Shown here: in pieces, positions 54,376 to 64,000 of the stretch | How the letters are laid out: the number at the start of each line of letters is the position of its first letter | Position numbering within the stretch: position 1 is the first letter of the stretch | DNA from: Porphyra umbilicalis | Taxonomy: Eukaryota > Rhodophyta > Bangiophyceae > Bangiales > Bangiaceae | Length of the DNA stretch: 64,000 bases | Direction of reading: 5' to 3' | Assembly (NCBI GenBank): GCA_002049455.2 | Contig: KV918905.1 | Span: 119,124-183,123, forward strand | Program-made: the position numbers and the translations under genes | The notes under the pieces: model-generated | The model's database searches: none | What the model saw: only the letters and a program-made list of their open reading frames with translations | What the model was told of the DNA's origin: nothing

Positions 54376-56070
54376 TCAGCGGCGGTCAACGCGGTACCGG
54401 TCGTAAAGTTCCCGGGCCTGGACTTCCGGCTGCGCGAGGGCGTCCACGTAGTCGGCGGACACCGTCGTGGTGTCCTTGTCCTTCATCCCCATGAGGGTGG
54501 CGATCGGATCCAGCTCGCAGCCGATGCTGCGGGCGCTCGTGGCAGCGCAGCCGCGCAGGGAGTGGCCAGAATAGATACAGCCGTCGGGGGGGGTGATGTT
54601 GAGCAGGTAGAGGCAATCGCGTATCCACGCGGTGGCCACCTCGGTGGGCAGCGGCACGACGTTGCCGTCTGGGGTGAACAGCGGCTGGTCCGGGTAGGCG
54701 GTGGCCAGGTGCATGGCGGTAATGTGCTTATGCACCAAGTCCCAGGCCCCGTCGTGCAGGCCGGCGGCGCGCCTCGGGACGCGGATGACGAGCCGCTCAC
54801 GGTTGTTGCGCGCGCCGTGCTTGTAGTCAGGGATCTGGATGAGCATGAGAGAGGGCGTCAGCGTGACGTCCTTGCGGCGGAGGGTTGCCCCTGAACCCGG
54901 GCGGGAGAAGGTGAGCGCAGTCAGCGTCAGCCTAGCGACGTGCCGGCACAGGCCAGGGTCGGCAGTGGTTTGCCCGAGCGCCACCATCTTTTGCAGGGTG
55001 GCGGCCGGCAGTGGCACGCGCTTGTTCCTGAAACCACCTTGGTGGTTAGAGTGGGGGCGCGTGAAGCCATGTCGGGCCGCCATCAGCATCGGGCCGACGG
55101 CCGGCTTGTCCATCTGGAAGATGGCGTGGACCGCGTTGATGGGCGTGAGGTAGGCTTGCAGTGTTCCCGGGGCCACCGTTCCATTCTCGTAGAGATCGAC
55201 GATGTAGCAGGCGACGGTCTCGGAAGTTGTGGGCAGTGTAGTACTACGGGGCCCCCTATGTGCCAGGGGGCCACCGCGGGGACGTCGGCGGCGCCAGGGG
55301 ACGCGGCACCCGGTGGGGGGTGGCGACGCCAGCGGCAGTGGTGGCCGACGGGACGGCGACGCGGGGGCCGAAACGACGGGGCCGTCCCGCTGCCCGGCGC
55401 GATCCAACGGAGGAGCGTACCTGACCCGCCGCCCCGCGACACGCGGGCCCCACGGGGGGCCGGGTTGGCACGCCCGAGAGGGCGCTGGCGCGCCCGAGAG
55501 GGCGCGGCAGGCGACGGCTGACCAGGCGCCACGCGGCGGGTGCAGCGCGTTGCGCGTGCAACGGTTACTCCCCCTCGTCTTGTAATGATCGCTTCGGGGG
55601 CCTCCATACGCATGGAGGGAAATATCTGCATTGGTTGGTGACGGCCCGGGTCAATTCCCATTCGGGGAAATTGGGCCCGGGCGACGGTTCCCGCCCTTTT
55701 AGGACGAAGGGCGACGACGGTGGGAGGCACCGTCGTCGCCGGCAAGTAAGCCGTGTCTTCGTGTCTTGGCGTTTCGATCGGCCCGAATTCCCGGACCTCG
55801 AGTCGCATAGCTGGTGTCGGGCGAGCGGCCCAGACGGCCGTTACTTCCCTCCTCTTGAGGTAACCCCCCTGATTGTGGTACTACAGGCGGGTAGGAGTAG
55901 CCGCTGATCTGGCAAAACGACATGAAGGCCGTCCATTTTGTGGTGTACGAGGCCTTGGTGGAGTCGGCGAGCTGGTGGGCGAGCGTGGCCGCCGCCAAAG
56001 GTGCTGATGTTGAGGCAGCCCCCCAAGCCCGCGCAGGTAAGTTGGAGTTACCTCGGACTGCCTGGATCAT
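54376..56070 (-). CDS. Tyrosine recombinase (Crypton/DIRS-like integrase)
   Basis: Exon 1 (56070-55885, 62 codons) has the core-binding helix DSTKASYTTKWTAFMSFCQI. Exon 2 (55218-54376) continues TVACYIVDLYENGTVAPGTL and QAYLTPINAVH. The 666-nt gap (55219-55884) starts GTAGTACC and ends TTCCGAG with matching phase 0. It is therefore read as an intron, though an insertion is possible. The spliced product is 342 residues. Catalytic landmarks: Arg168 (FSRPGSGATLRRKDV), His281-x-x-Arg284 (SGHSLRGCAATSA) and Tyr319 (VSADYVDAL). This enzyme class cuts and rejoins DNA through a 3'-phosphotyrosine. No reverse transcriptase is nearby, so a Crypton-type DNA element is favoured. A further 5' exon is possible because exon 1 starts close to the core-binding helix. 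Confidence 0.8.
55602..55742. repeat. Three adjacent hairpins inside the recombinase gap
   Basis: CCTCCAT-ACGC-ATGGAGG lies near 55602-55619. A CCCGGG/CAATT stem with an ATTC loop lies near 55649-55685. GGCGACGACGGTG-GGAG-CACCGTCGTCGCC lies near 55710-55742. They suggest a structured or inserted sequence. Confidence 0.8.
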
Positions 56071-56530
56071 TCAAGGAGTACTTATGGGGCCATCGGCTTG
56101 TTTGGCTGTGCCATTGACATGCATTGCTGTATGTGTGGGATGTAATTACTTGTATTTGTTTCTCGAGGGCAGCTCACTTTGGAGCTGAGCTCGGGGAGAT
56201 TTTCGTGGACTCATCGAGGGGCGTCGCAAATTGTGGGGTGTTCAGAGCATGTACCCTCGAAGGGAGGGAGCACTGCGCTGGCGGGGGGTGCCCCGGCAGG
56301 ACGTGGCGAGAAAGGCACACGGAGGGGTTAAGAGCCTGCTGGCCTCGCGCCACAGAGCACTCTCGAGTAAAGCAACGCATCCACCAAACTACCGCTCACT
56401 TCACAGGTTCTGAGCCCAGCTGTCGCTGGTGGTAACCGTCGTCTTCTCTGCCGGCGTGGGCGAGACGACATTGCTGGGGTCGCGGTGTGTTCCAACGTCG
56501 GGCGGGCGTGTTCTGCTCCCTACGTCGTTA
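56071..56530. other. Possible leader/LTR remnant of a copia element
   Basis: No gene. If the TTA-flanked unit that follows is removed, this DNA becomes continuous with the copia gag start at 62367, so it could hold that element's 5' LTR and leader. No certain TG...CA ends or primer site were identified. Confidence 0.3.
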
Positions 56531-58149
56531 GAGCATTCCCACCAATGTCGGGCCAACCGCCTGAAACTGTGAAATGAAACCGCTACGTGTGGCCCTGCGA
56601 GTGGTCAGTTGCCAACGGGCCAACGCGATGCCAACGGGCAATGTAATGGGTAAAATCGAGTGGGCTACCTTTCGAAGATCTGAGCGCCGTTGGCCTCGGC
56701 ATTGTTGGCCGCAGTGGGTGGTTGCCAACGAAGGACACGTATCAGCGTCGTCGCAAGTATCGAAATGAAGAGGCGTCCGTCGAATACGTGCCGAACATGT
56801 CACGGAAAGCGTGTGAACGGAGCCCAAACCGCCCAAATCAAGGCAATCTAGCGAGACACGTGGAGGCCTTTCAGTACCTCTTCGGATTGAATCCGCTCGA
56901 GTGCGTGACGTGTGGTGCGGTCGCACCGCCTCAGGCTGTGGAAGGTGTTGGAGCCTGAATCATGCCGGTCGAACCGTCGCCAGCGGCCACAGTGGCCTGT
57001 CGAATCACGCCAGCGGGTGGCCCGGGAGCCGTGTGCGTGTCACCCTCGACCGTGTGCGTGCCACCTTCGGCTGACGAGAATGAATTTCAAGACGCCGGCA
57101 CCCCCCGTCTCCAGGCTGTGCTGTCCCGAGATGGCCAAGGCTGGGCCAGAAAGGGTCGATAGGGAGCAGTGACCGAGATCTAGGCACTTCTGAGTGCGTG
57201 TTTGTTCACTTGTGTTGTTGCCTCCTGCTATTGTAGGCACTGCTGGCAAGTGCGAGAGTGGAAACGTTGACAGCCCAGGCAGCAGGCTCACTTTAGAACC
57301 GTCCACTGGGTCGCCAACGCGTGAGCGTTGTTGTTGGTGTTTGCGTGCTGCCCCGTCGCATGTGATAGCTGACCACAGGCTGGGACTCCAACCTCAACCA
57401 AGCCCCACCTCCAGCCCGACCCCGGCCGCACCTCTATTCACGCCACCATCCCACGACCAACCCCCCCTCTGCCCCACCTGGAGCCCTATCTCTGCCCCAG
57501 GTCCACCCCGGAGCGCCCCCACCAATCGGCAGCAGCAAGGCGCACTCACCGGCTAGCGACGAGCGCACCCTCCCCCCTGGCCTTCCAGCGCCGCCCCCGG
57601 ACCGGCCCCGCGCAACACTCCCCCCCGGTTCCTCCCCCCTCCGCAACGACACAGAAGCGACCTGGCGGCCGGGGTACTGCCCGGAGTCCCCGGCAGCGGG
57701 CGGCGGACCCCCGCCCACGGTGGACAGCACGGGGCGGTGATTGCCTCCAGTCGTCGCGACCACACGTGCACGCGGGCGGGGTGTCTCATCACCAAACTAC
57801 CGTTTCTAGTCATGGCGGCCACCGGTCTTTGCCCCTCGGAGGCAGCCGGCCGTGTCCCCTCTGTGCCACAAATCCCCCTGTAGCGCACTTGCTGTGTGGG
57901 GTATTGCTGTTGCATGAAAATTTGCAGACCTTGACATCAAAACGCTCAGAGCAGGACATTGTTTGCGTTGTCCTCTGCCCGTTTCCGGACATGTCATTGG
58001 CCAAGACTGCAGGTTCTGGCGCAGTTGATATTTTTTATATCTGCGAGTATTCTAAAGTGAGCAAATCCACTGCGCAAGCTCGAGCTGTGTGGTGGGATTT
58101 TGAAAAATACAATAATTTTGAGGGGGCTGCCGCGGTACGTTGACTCTGC

Positions 58150-60560
58150 AGATGCTACAGCGGCTGCCGCCGCACAGAGCAGGACACTGGGGGGGAAGCC
58201 GTGGGGAGGGCGGGGGCGGCCACAGACGGCGACGCTGGCGGTGGGTTTGGCGGGACAGGGCGCTAGGGGCAGTGGGGGCGGCGAGTGAGGGCGCCCCTTG
58301 CGGCGGAGGGGGTCGCGAGGGACGGGGGGGCGGGACGGGCTGGCAGTGCACGGCGACGAGAGCTGTGGACCAGCGCGGGCGGCACACGATGGTGGGGGGC
58401 ACCGCGGCGGACGGCGGCTGGGGCGCAGAGGGCCGCTGCGGCGAGGGCGGCGGCCTAACCCGGCGGCAACGGCGTTGGAGGCGGTCGCGGTGGCGGAGAA
58501 CGGCGGCGGGGGCGACGGCGGCTGGGGGGGCGACAGCGGCCACAGCAGCGGCGGCGGCGGCGGCAGCTTGGGGGGCGGTGGCCGATGGCGGTAGACTGTC
58601 GGGGTGAGCAGCGGCGGTGGCCTGTGGCGGCGGGGATGTAGGGGGCTGCGGTAGCCGGGGGGGGGGTGGCGCACGTCTGAGTCGGCGGGGGAGGCGAGGG
58701 CGGCGGCGGGCGAAGGCAACTGCTGGGGCGGTGAGGGTGGCGGCCGGCGACGGCGGCGGGGGCCGCAGAGACGGGGGCGGCTGTCAACGGTGGTGGCGGT
58801 AGGCGGTGGTCGCGGGGGCAGCGACGGCGGGGTCGGTGGTCGGCGTCGGCGGGGGGGGCGGCGACTGCCGGGGCGGCTGTCGGTGGCGGCACGGGGCGCG
58901 GACGGCGCAGGCTTGGACGGAGGCGGCGTCGGGGGCGGCGTTCGGCTGGAGCAGCGACGTCGGGGACTGCGGTTGGCGGCGGCGGGGGAGGCAGAGACGG
59001 CGGGCTCGGCCGTCGGCGGTGGCGGAGGTGGCGGAAAACGTGAGGGCGTCTGTAAGCGGGAGCATGCGGGCGGCGACGGTAGGAGCGGCGGTGGGGCGGC
59101 GGCAGCCGACGGCAGCTCGAGCAGCGGAGGCTGGGGGGGTGTGGGCCGTTGTGGCGGAGCCGGCCGCGGTGTCCGCTGACGGCGGCGACGGCGGCGGTTT
59201 TGGGAGCGGCGACGACGGAGACGGGGGCGGGGGAGGGGTTGGCGATCGACGGGGCCGGCGGTCGGAGGGGGTCGTGGCGGCGGCAGTCGACGGCGGCGGG
59301 GGGGTGGCGACAGCGGGGGCGGCGGATAGAGGCGATTGCGGCGGTCAGAGGCCGCAGCGGGGGCGGCGGCGGGCGCGGCGATGGCGGCGGCGGCCGTCGC
59401 CAACTGCGGGGACTGGGGCTGCGGCGCGGACGGCTGTCGGCCTAAGCGGAGGTCGTCGGGGGCGGCAGCGGCAGCGGTCGGCGGCGGCAGGGGAGGCAGC
59501 GACGGAAGGGGCGGCGGTGGGGGCAGCAATCGGGGGGCCAGCTGAAGACGCGGGCGTCGGTCGCCGCGGCGCCGGCGGTCGACAGCGGCGGGAGCGGGGA
59601 CAGCGCCGGCCGGAGGGGTGGCGGCAGCAGGCGGCATGGACAGGGAAGGCGGGGGCGGCCCACGACGGCGACGGCAGCAGGGTCAGCTGGGGTGGCGGCG
59701 GCGGACACCAGCAGTGGCGGCCGACGGTGGCGGGGGCGGCGGCGGAGGGGTGGCCGGTGGCTGGCGGTGGCGGCCGTGAGGACGGCGGGCGTGGCGGCTG
59801 CGAACGGCGGCGGCGGGGGGGGCGTCGACAGCGGGGGCGGCAGACGAAAGCGATTTTCGCGCGGGGCGGCGACGGCGGGGGCGGCGGTGGTCGGCGGCCG
59901 TGGCGGGAGCGGCGATGGCCGGGGCGGCCGTCGTCAACGGCGGGGACCGGGGAGGAGGGCCAGCGGCAGACGGCGCCGGCGGCCGTCAGTGGCGGGGGCA
60001 GGGACGACGTCGGCGGAAGGGGCAGCGGCAACAGTCGGCATGGGCAGGGGAGGCGAAGGAGGCCCACAACGGCGACGGCAGCAGGGTCAGCTGGGGCGGC
60101 GGCGGCGGACGCCAGCAGTGGCGGTCGACGGCGGCGGGGGCGGCGGGGGAGGGGCGGCCGGCGCCTGGCAGCGGCGGCGGTGATGGCTGCGGTGGTGGCG
60201 GCCGCGGACGGCGGCGGGGAAGTGGGGGTCGGAGGCCGACGTCTGCGGCGGAGAGGCGGGCGGCGGTCTCGGGGGCGGCGGGGCCGGCGACGACTGGCAG
60301 CCGCGAGGGCGGTGGCAGCCGGGGGGGGCGCGGCCGACGGCGGTGGGGGCGGCCAGGACGGCCGGGGTTGCGGTGGGTGGGGTGAGGGCGGTGGCAGTCG
60401 GCGTGCAGGGGTCGCCGGTGCTGTGTCGGCCGTGGTCAGGGCGGCCGTGGGCACTGCTGTGGGCCACCGCCACTGCCGTGCGGTGCGGGAGGGGGGGGGA
60501 GGGCGCGCACCGGCGCTGGCCACGGCCGCCACGTGGGCACGCGTGGTGGCCTGAGCGGCC
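58150..60560. repeat. CGG/GGC low-complexity tract, 2.4 kb
   Basis: Dense GGCGGC, GCGACGGC and GGGGGCGGC strings keep several frames open on both strands for up to 580 codons. Translations are Gly/Arg/Ala/Asp or Pro/Arg/Ala only. Longer imperfect repeats (for example GGCGACGGCAGCAGGGTCAG at 59659 and 60069) show internal duplication. Confidence 0.85.
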
Positions 60561-60924
60561 GCGTCGCAGCCTGAACAGGGCCTGACGCAGGGCCGTTCGG
60601 CGGAGCCCCGCCTCGTGTGCCCCCTCACCTCGCCGATCCTCTCATTTTTGCAGTGTCTGTGTCAACGCGCCGCGTGTCTGATGGATCCGAAACACCGTTC
60701 GGCCACGCGCCACCGCATGATTGATGCGTGACACGCTCCAACGATCGGGACCATTGGGCCGAGCTGACAGGCAGCCGCCCAGTTCCGAGAGCTACCATAT
60801 TCCATCCGTGGGTAGCTGTCGAAACAAAAATATGATACATTGGGCAATCTGAGGACAATATGAACTGCCACATGTCACTCATTTAACCCCGTGAAACCGC
60901 GATGGACCAATCAGAGCACAGAAC

Positions 60925-60995
60925 CCGTTGGCCCCAGGGCCAACGAGTTGCCAACGGAGGCTCCGTTGGCAACTCGTTGGCCCTGGGGCCAACGG
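60925..60995. repeat. Perfect 71-bp palindrome (35-bp arms)
   Basis: The left arm 60925-60959 begins CCGTTGGCCCCAGGGCC and ends CAACGGAG. One central G and the exact complement follow. The GTTGGC/GCCAAC theme recurs at 56630-56740. Confidence 0.97.
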
Positions 60996-61076
60996 CTTCG
61001 ACGCCGAATCGGACGCAAGTACATTCGCGTTTTAACTCGCTTGACCTCCGTTGGCAACGCCGCGTGCACGTTCGAC

Positions 61077-61104
61077 ATCGTCACGGCTGGCAGAATCCCC
61101 ATCC
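61077..61104 (+). repeat. 28-bp inverted repeat, left copy
   Basis: ATCGTCACGGCTGGCAGAAT followed by CCCCATCC. The complement lies at 62207-62234 with one mismatch. The DNA between is rich in GGATGGGC motifs, suggesting a nested element of about 1.16 kb. Confidence 0.8.
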
Positions 61105-62206
61105 AAACGGGTTTTAGATGGGCCTTGGATGTTGTCTCGTCACTCTTTGGTTGTTGACGGATGGGCTTCTCCTGCTCATCCAAGCCCATCCATCAGAGTT
61201 TTCGATGGGATGCCGCTGGGCTTTGGATGGGCTTCGGATGCGCGTTTCCAGCCGATGGCGTGGTCCCCAGTTCCGCCCGGGAGTCCTTCGTGTCGAGGTG
61301 GCCCGCTCGAGAGACACCGTGTGATCCTCGGCAGGCTCGGCCGTTTCGTATTCAGAAACCCAATGTGAAACCAAAAGGCCATGTCATTGGCTACCAGTCG
61401 CACGTGGTTTGGCCACACCCGCGCAGCAGTTTGGGCCAATCCAATTGGTCTGCTGGAAGTAGAAGTACGCTGTTCCAAAGCATGCCAATTGCACGGGCCT
61501 CGGTTGCAGCCGGCCGTCCTCACGACCGACTCCGAATCGGACGAGGTGAAGTCGCGGCGGAAGCAGAGCTACAGCGTTCGTGAATCGAGTGCCATGTTGC
61601 TGGGGCGGGCGACCACGCGCGTGTCGGCGGCACTGGGCTGCCTCACCTCACACTGTGCAAGTGACGGAATTTTTGCACTCTCAAAGCGAATAGCGGAGCG
61701 CAGCGTGGAGCACGGCGTTTCGCGATGTCACCGACTCATTGCGATTTTCAAGGCCAAGTCATTTTCTGTCGCTGTCTGTCGGCGTGAACAAGACGACCGT
61801 CGGTCTGGTCGTGACGTCGACGGGGTGGACACAATGTACAAGATTTGAATCTCAAGTACTGAGAAATATGGGAGCTGTATCGCAGAAAAGCAAGGGTTGA
61901 CCTCGTGCCGCGGACGCCGCTGAGCAGGCGCACCAGATGGGAGCAGTACGGGGGCTACAGTTAGCAAGGGCCCGGCTCAAGAGTAGAAATGATGCTGGCC
62001 CAATGAGATGGCGTGATTTTTCCGCGGACGTGACGAGGGCCGGAAAGAAACGGCTGTGCTGCACAAGAGTGCGGTGACTTTTGACTGGCCTCGGTCGAGG
62101 AAGCCCATCCCAGTAACTCTTTGGATGGGGAATCGGGAGGCGCTCACAGACGTCAAAAATGCCCGTTCATCAGAGTTTTGGATACGGATAGGCTTTGGAT
62201 GGGGGC

Positions 62207-62234
62207 GGATGGGGATTCTGCCGGCCGTGACGAT
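62207..62234 (-). repeat. 28-bp inverted repeat, right copy
   Basis: Reverse complement of the 61077-61104 repeat with one change (CGGCC for CGGCT). Confidence 0.8.
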
Positions 62235-62366
62235 TGTTACCCGCCTCGAGAACTGGCCAACGGCGAACTTGAGACACGTTTCTGCAACGTGTGCCCAATA
62301 TGGCGTTGGCCCGACATTGGTGGGAATGCTCTTAGTGCGGTGCTGTGCGGCGCCGAGTTCGTCAAC

Positions 62367-63426
62367 ATGGCAGACCACGGCCGCTATGGCGGCCCGCGGT
62401 TCGCGCAGCTGGACGACGACTTCAAGGCGTGGGCAGCGTATCAGCATGCGCAGCTCAAGAAGGAGAAGCTCTGGGCGGCGGTCGTCACGGACCGACCGGC
62501 ATCTTCGTCCGACGACAAGAAGTCCGACCCTGTGGTCGACGCGTGGGACGCCATGAACGAGGCGGCGCTGGCGACCATCCAGATGTCGGTCAAGCCCGTG
62601 TATCTCAACACGGTCACGTCGGTGGACACGGCCAAAGAGGCGTGGGACGCGCTCAAGGTCATGTTCGAGGCGCGAGACAACGCGCAGCTGCTGCGGCTCA
62701 TGGACGAGCTGAGCAGCCTGAAGAAGGGCGGCGACGAGAACATCATCAAGTTTGCGTCGCGCGACAAGATGATCCGGGACGAGCTCGCCATGCTCGGCAA
62801 CCCGGTGAACGACAACACGCTTGCGCTGCGTGTCCTAGCAGGGCTCCCGGCAGAGTACGGGATGCTCAGGATGGTGTTGGAGAACCAGGACACTAAGCTC
62901 GTCATGTCGGACGTGACGGCTGAGCTGCTTCAAGTCGAGCAGCGGAGCTATTCTGTCGGCGCTTCCAAGCCTTCTGGTAGTGTCAAGTCACAAGCCTTCG
63001 CGGCAGCGGCGCCTAAGAAGCCGTTAGACGAGAGGTCGGTCGTGTGCTTCTACTGCTACAAGAAGGGACACATGCAGCGCGACTGCCACAAGAAGAAGGC
63101 GGACGAGGCCAAGGGCAAGGTCAAGCCCGGCAGTGGTGGTCGTGAAGGCGGCTCCGGCGGCGGGCCCCACGCGGGTGCCGCTCTGGCCTACACTGCTTCT
63201 ACTGGCAATTGCGGGAGCAGCAAGGCTCACGGGAGCTCCCTGTGTTCATCAACTTCGGTGCTTGACTCTGGCGCAACCAACCACACGGCCGCCGGGGATA
63301 AGGGCTTCACCGTGCGGACGGCGGGAAGTGGGGCCGAGGTCACCTTGGCCAACGGCGATAAGGTGCCCATCAAGGGGCACGGCCACGTCTCCATGGACGT
63401 TGGCCAAGGAAACACTGTGAAGTCGG
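62367..63426 (+). pseudogene. Ty1/copia gag-protease, truncated
   Basis: From the ATG at 62367: a UBN2-type gag (FKAWAAYQHAQLKKEKLWAA; ATIQMSVKPVYLNTVTSVDT; AKEAWDALKVMFEARDNAQL), then a zinc knuckle CFYCYKKGHMQRDC near residue 227, then the aspartic protease start VLDSGATNHT near residue 300. About 353 residues precede the break. Integrase, reverse transcriptase and RNase H are absent, because an opposite-strand copia LTR begins at 63427. The 5' leader is displaced by the TTA-flanked unit ending 33 bases before the ATG. The remaining frame is intact, so both insertions look recent. Confidence 0.88.
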
Positions 63427-63788
63427 TGTGGTCAAGTGGGTGCGTTGTTTTACTATGGCAGAGGTCCTGGGCCGTGTCCAGCCACCTAATGTACCCCAGG
63501 CGGCCCCAGGACAGGTCGTCGGGCAGCCCGCTCTCGGAGCACACCCACGTGCCTCAGTTCTCAGTGCGCGCGGGCCGCGGCGCACCTCCCAGAACGGGGC
63601 ATGCACCTCCCCACACAAGTCCCCCCCCCCGAGCTCACCCCAGCAGAGAGTGCCCACTACGAGACCAACAAATCAAGTACACACAAGTACATAACATACA
63701 ACAAGTGCATAGGTAAATACCCAAAACTGAGTCCCAATGCTCAACCGGGTAAGTACAGACAAATGGAATTGCTGAGCCATGCTCAACA
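63427..63788 (-). mobile_element. Copia LTR in reverse orientation
   Basis: On the minus strand a purine tract AATTGGGGGGAG (63800-63789) abuts TGTTGAGCATGGCTCAGCA. The segment ends CTTGACCACA at 63427, giving a TG...CA LTR of about 362 bp. The rest of this element would lie to the right of the window. It interrupts the gag-protease frame. The last 200 bases of the window would be its 3' internal end, and no RNase H motif is visible there. Confidence 0.7.
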
Positions 63789-64000
63789 CTCCCCCCAATT
63801 ACATTGTGACGGTTCCGGAGTCCGGATGCAAGGTAGCCCGGCTTCCGGCTTACAGCTTGATTTGGCTTCCCGATCGCCGCTGCTCGGGCCCGGGCTGTAG
63901 CAGTACAGCCCTCCTCGGGAAGCCATATGAGTTTTGGGCTGTACTGATACAGAACCCCCCCTCCCCGACTTGGCCGCAAAACGCGATGTGGGCCAAAAAA

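Larger units (their letters stand above)
56531..62331. mobile_element. TTA-flanked 5.8-kb unit with Harbinger-like ends
   Basis: GAGCATTCCCACCAATGTCG plus GGCCAAC at the left is matched exactly in reverse complement at the right (62305-62331). TTA flanks both ends (56528-56530 and 62332-62334), the target size and sequence typical of PIF/Harbinger. No transposase frame is evident. The inside is mostly a CGG-rich tract and other repeats, so it is non-autonomous or composite. Confidence 0.6.

Noticed and set aside
57994-60628. Frames of 430-580 codons on both strands
   Set aside because: Low-complexity CGG tract; no motif, and both strands are equally open.
63635-63979. Minus-strand frame at the right edge as copia RNase H
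   Set aside because: No RNase H or integrase motif; part of it overlaps the LTR.
1-64000. tRNA, rRNA and CRISPR arrays
   Set aside because: B-box-like strings (for example near 5110 and 14805) lack a matching cloverleaf. The regular repeats are satellites or minisatellites without spacers.

Overview
The window looks like nuclear DNA of a photosynthetic eukaryote, most probably a bangiophyte red alga (Porphyra/Pyropia type). This is inferred from very high GC, mostly single-exon genes with a few short GT-AG introns (GTACGT/GTATGT donors), plastid-type leader peptides, and abundant KDZ, PIF1-helicase, tyrosine-recombinase and copia elements. Nothing prokaryotic is seen: no operons, no Shine-Dalgarno spacing, no CRISPR.

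Host genes form islands. 11.4-13.2 kb holds a secreted protein with two fasciclin domains fused to a Hedgehog-type Hint domain. 15.1-18.4 kb holds a tandem alpha-carbonic anhydrase with a Pro/Ala linker. 19.2-19.9 kb holds an 81-residue, probably plastid-targeted protein in three exons. 21.4-22.7 kb holds a SAM methyltransferase. 23.6-23.9 kb holds a small membrane protein. 24.8-25.4 kb holds an ARF-like protein lacking two key GTPase residues. 28.6-29.2 kb encodes the ribosome biogenesis enzyme Tsr3. 47.7-48.4 kb holds a frame-broken cysteine-rich secreted protein, and 48.7-50.9 kb a prenylcysteine-lyase-like flavoprotein. Several of these genes change frame at long G or C runs, which points to assembly errors or slippage.

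The rest is mobile DNA. The most striking block is 31-46.7 kb. Between two inverted copies of a ~40 bp motif lie an orphan protein, a convergent PIF1-like helicase, a KDZ transposase fused to a Ulp1/SUMO-type protease (spliced), and a 185-bp satellite. A second orphan-protein/PIF1 pair lies at 2.5-7.1 kb, so the pairing recurs and suggests an undescribed transposon family. The right arm (51.5-64 kb) is a nest of smaller elements: a 64-bp-arm foldback, a 631-bp TIR element, a spliced tyrosine recombinase, a TTA-flanked TIR unit of 5.8 kb, and a copia gag-protease cut by an oppositely oriented copia LTR. Two related TA-flanked MITEs lie at 8.1 and 24.2 kb.

All coordinates come from reading the sequence. 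Family calls rest on visible motifs, not searches.
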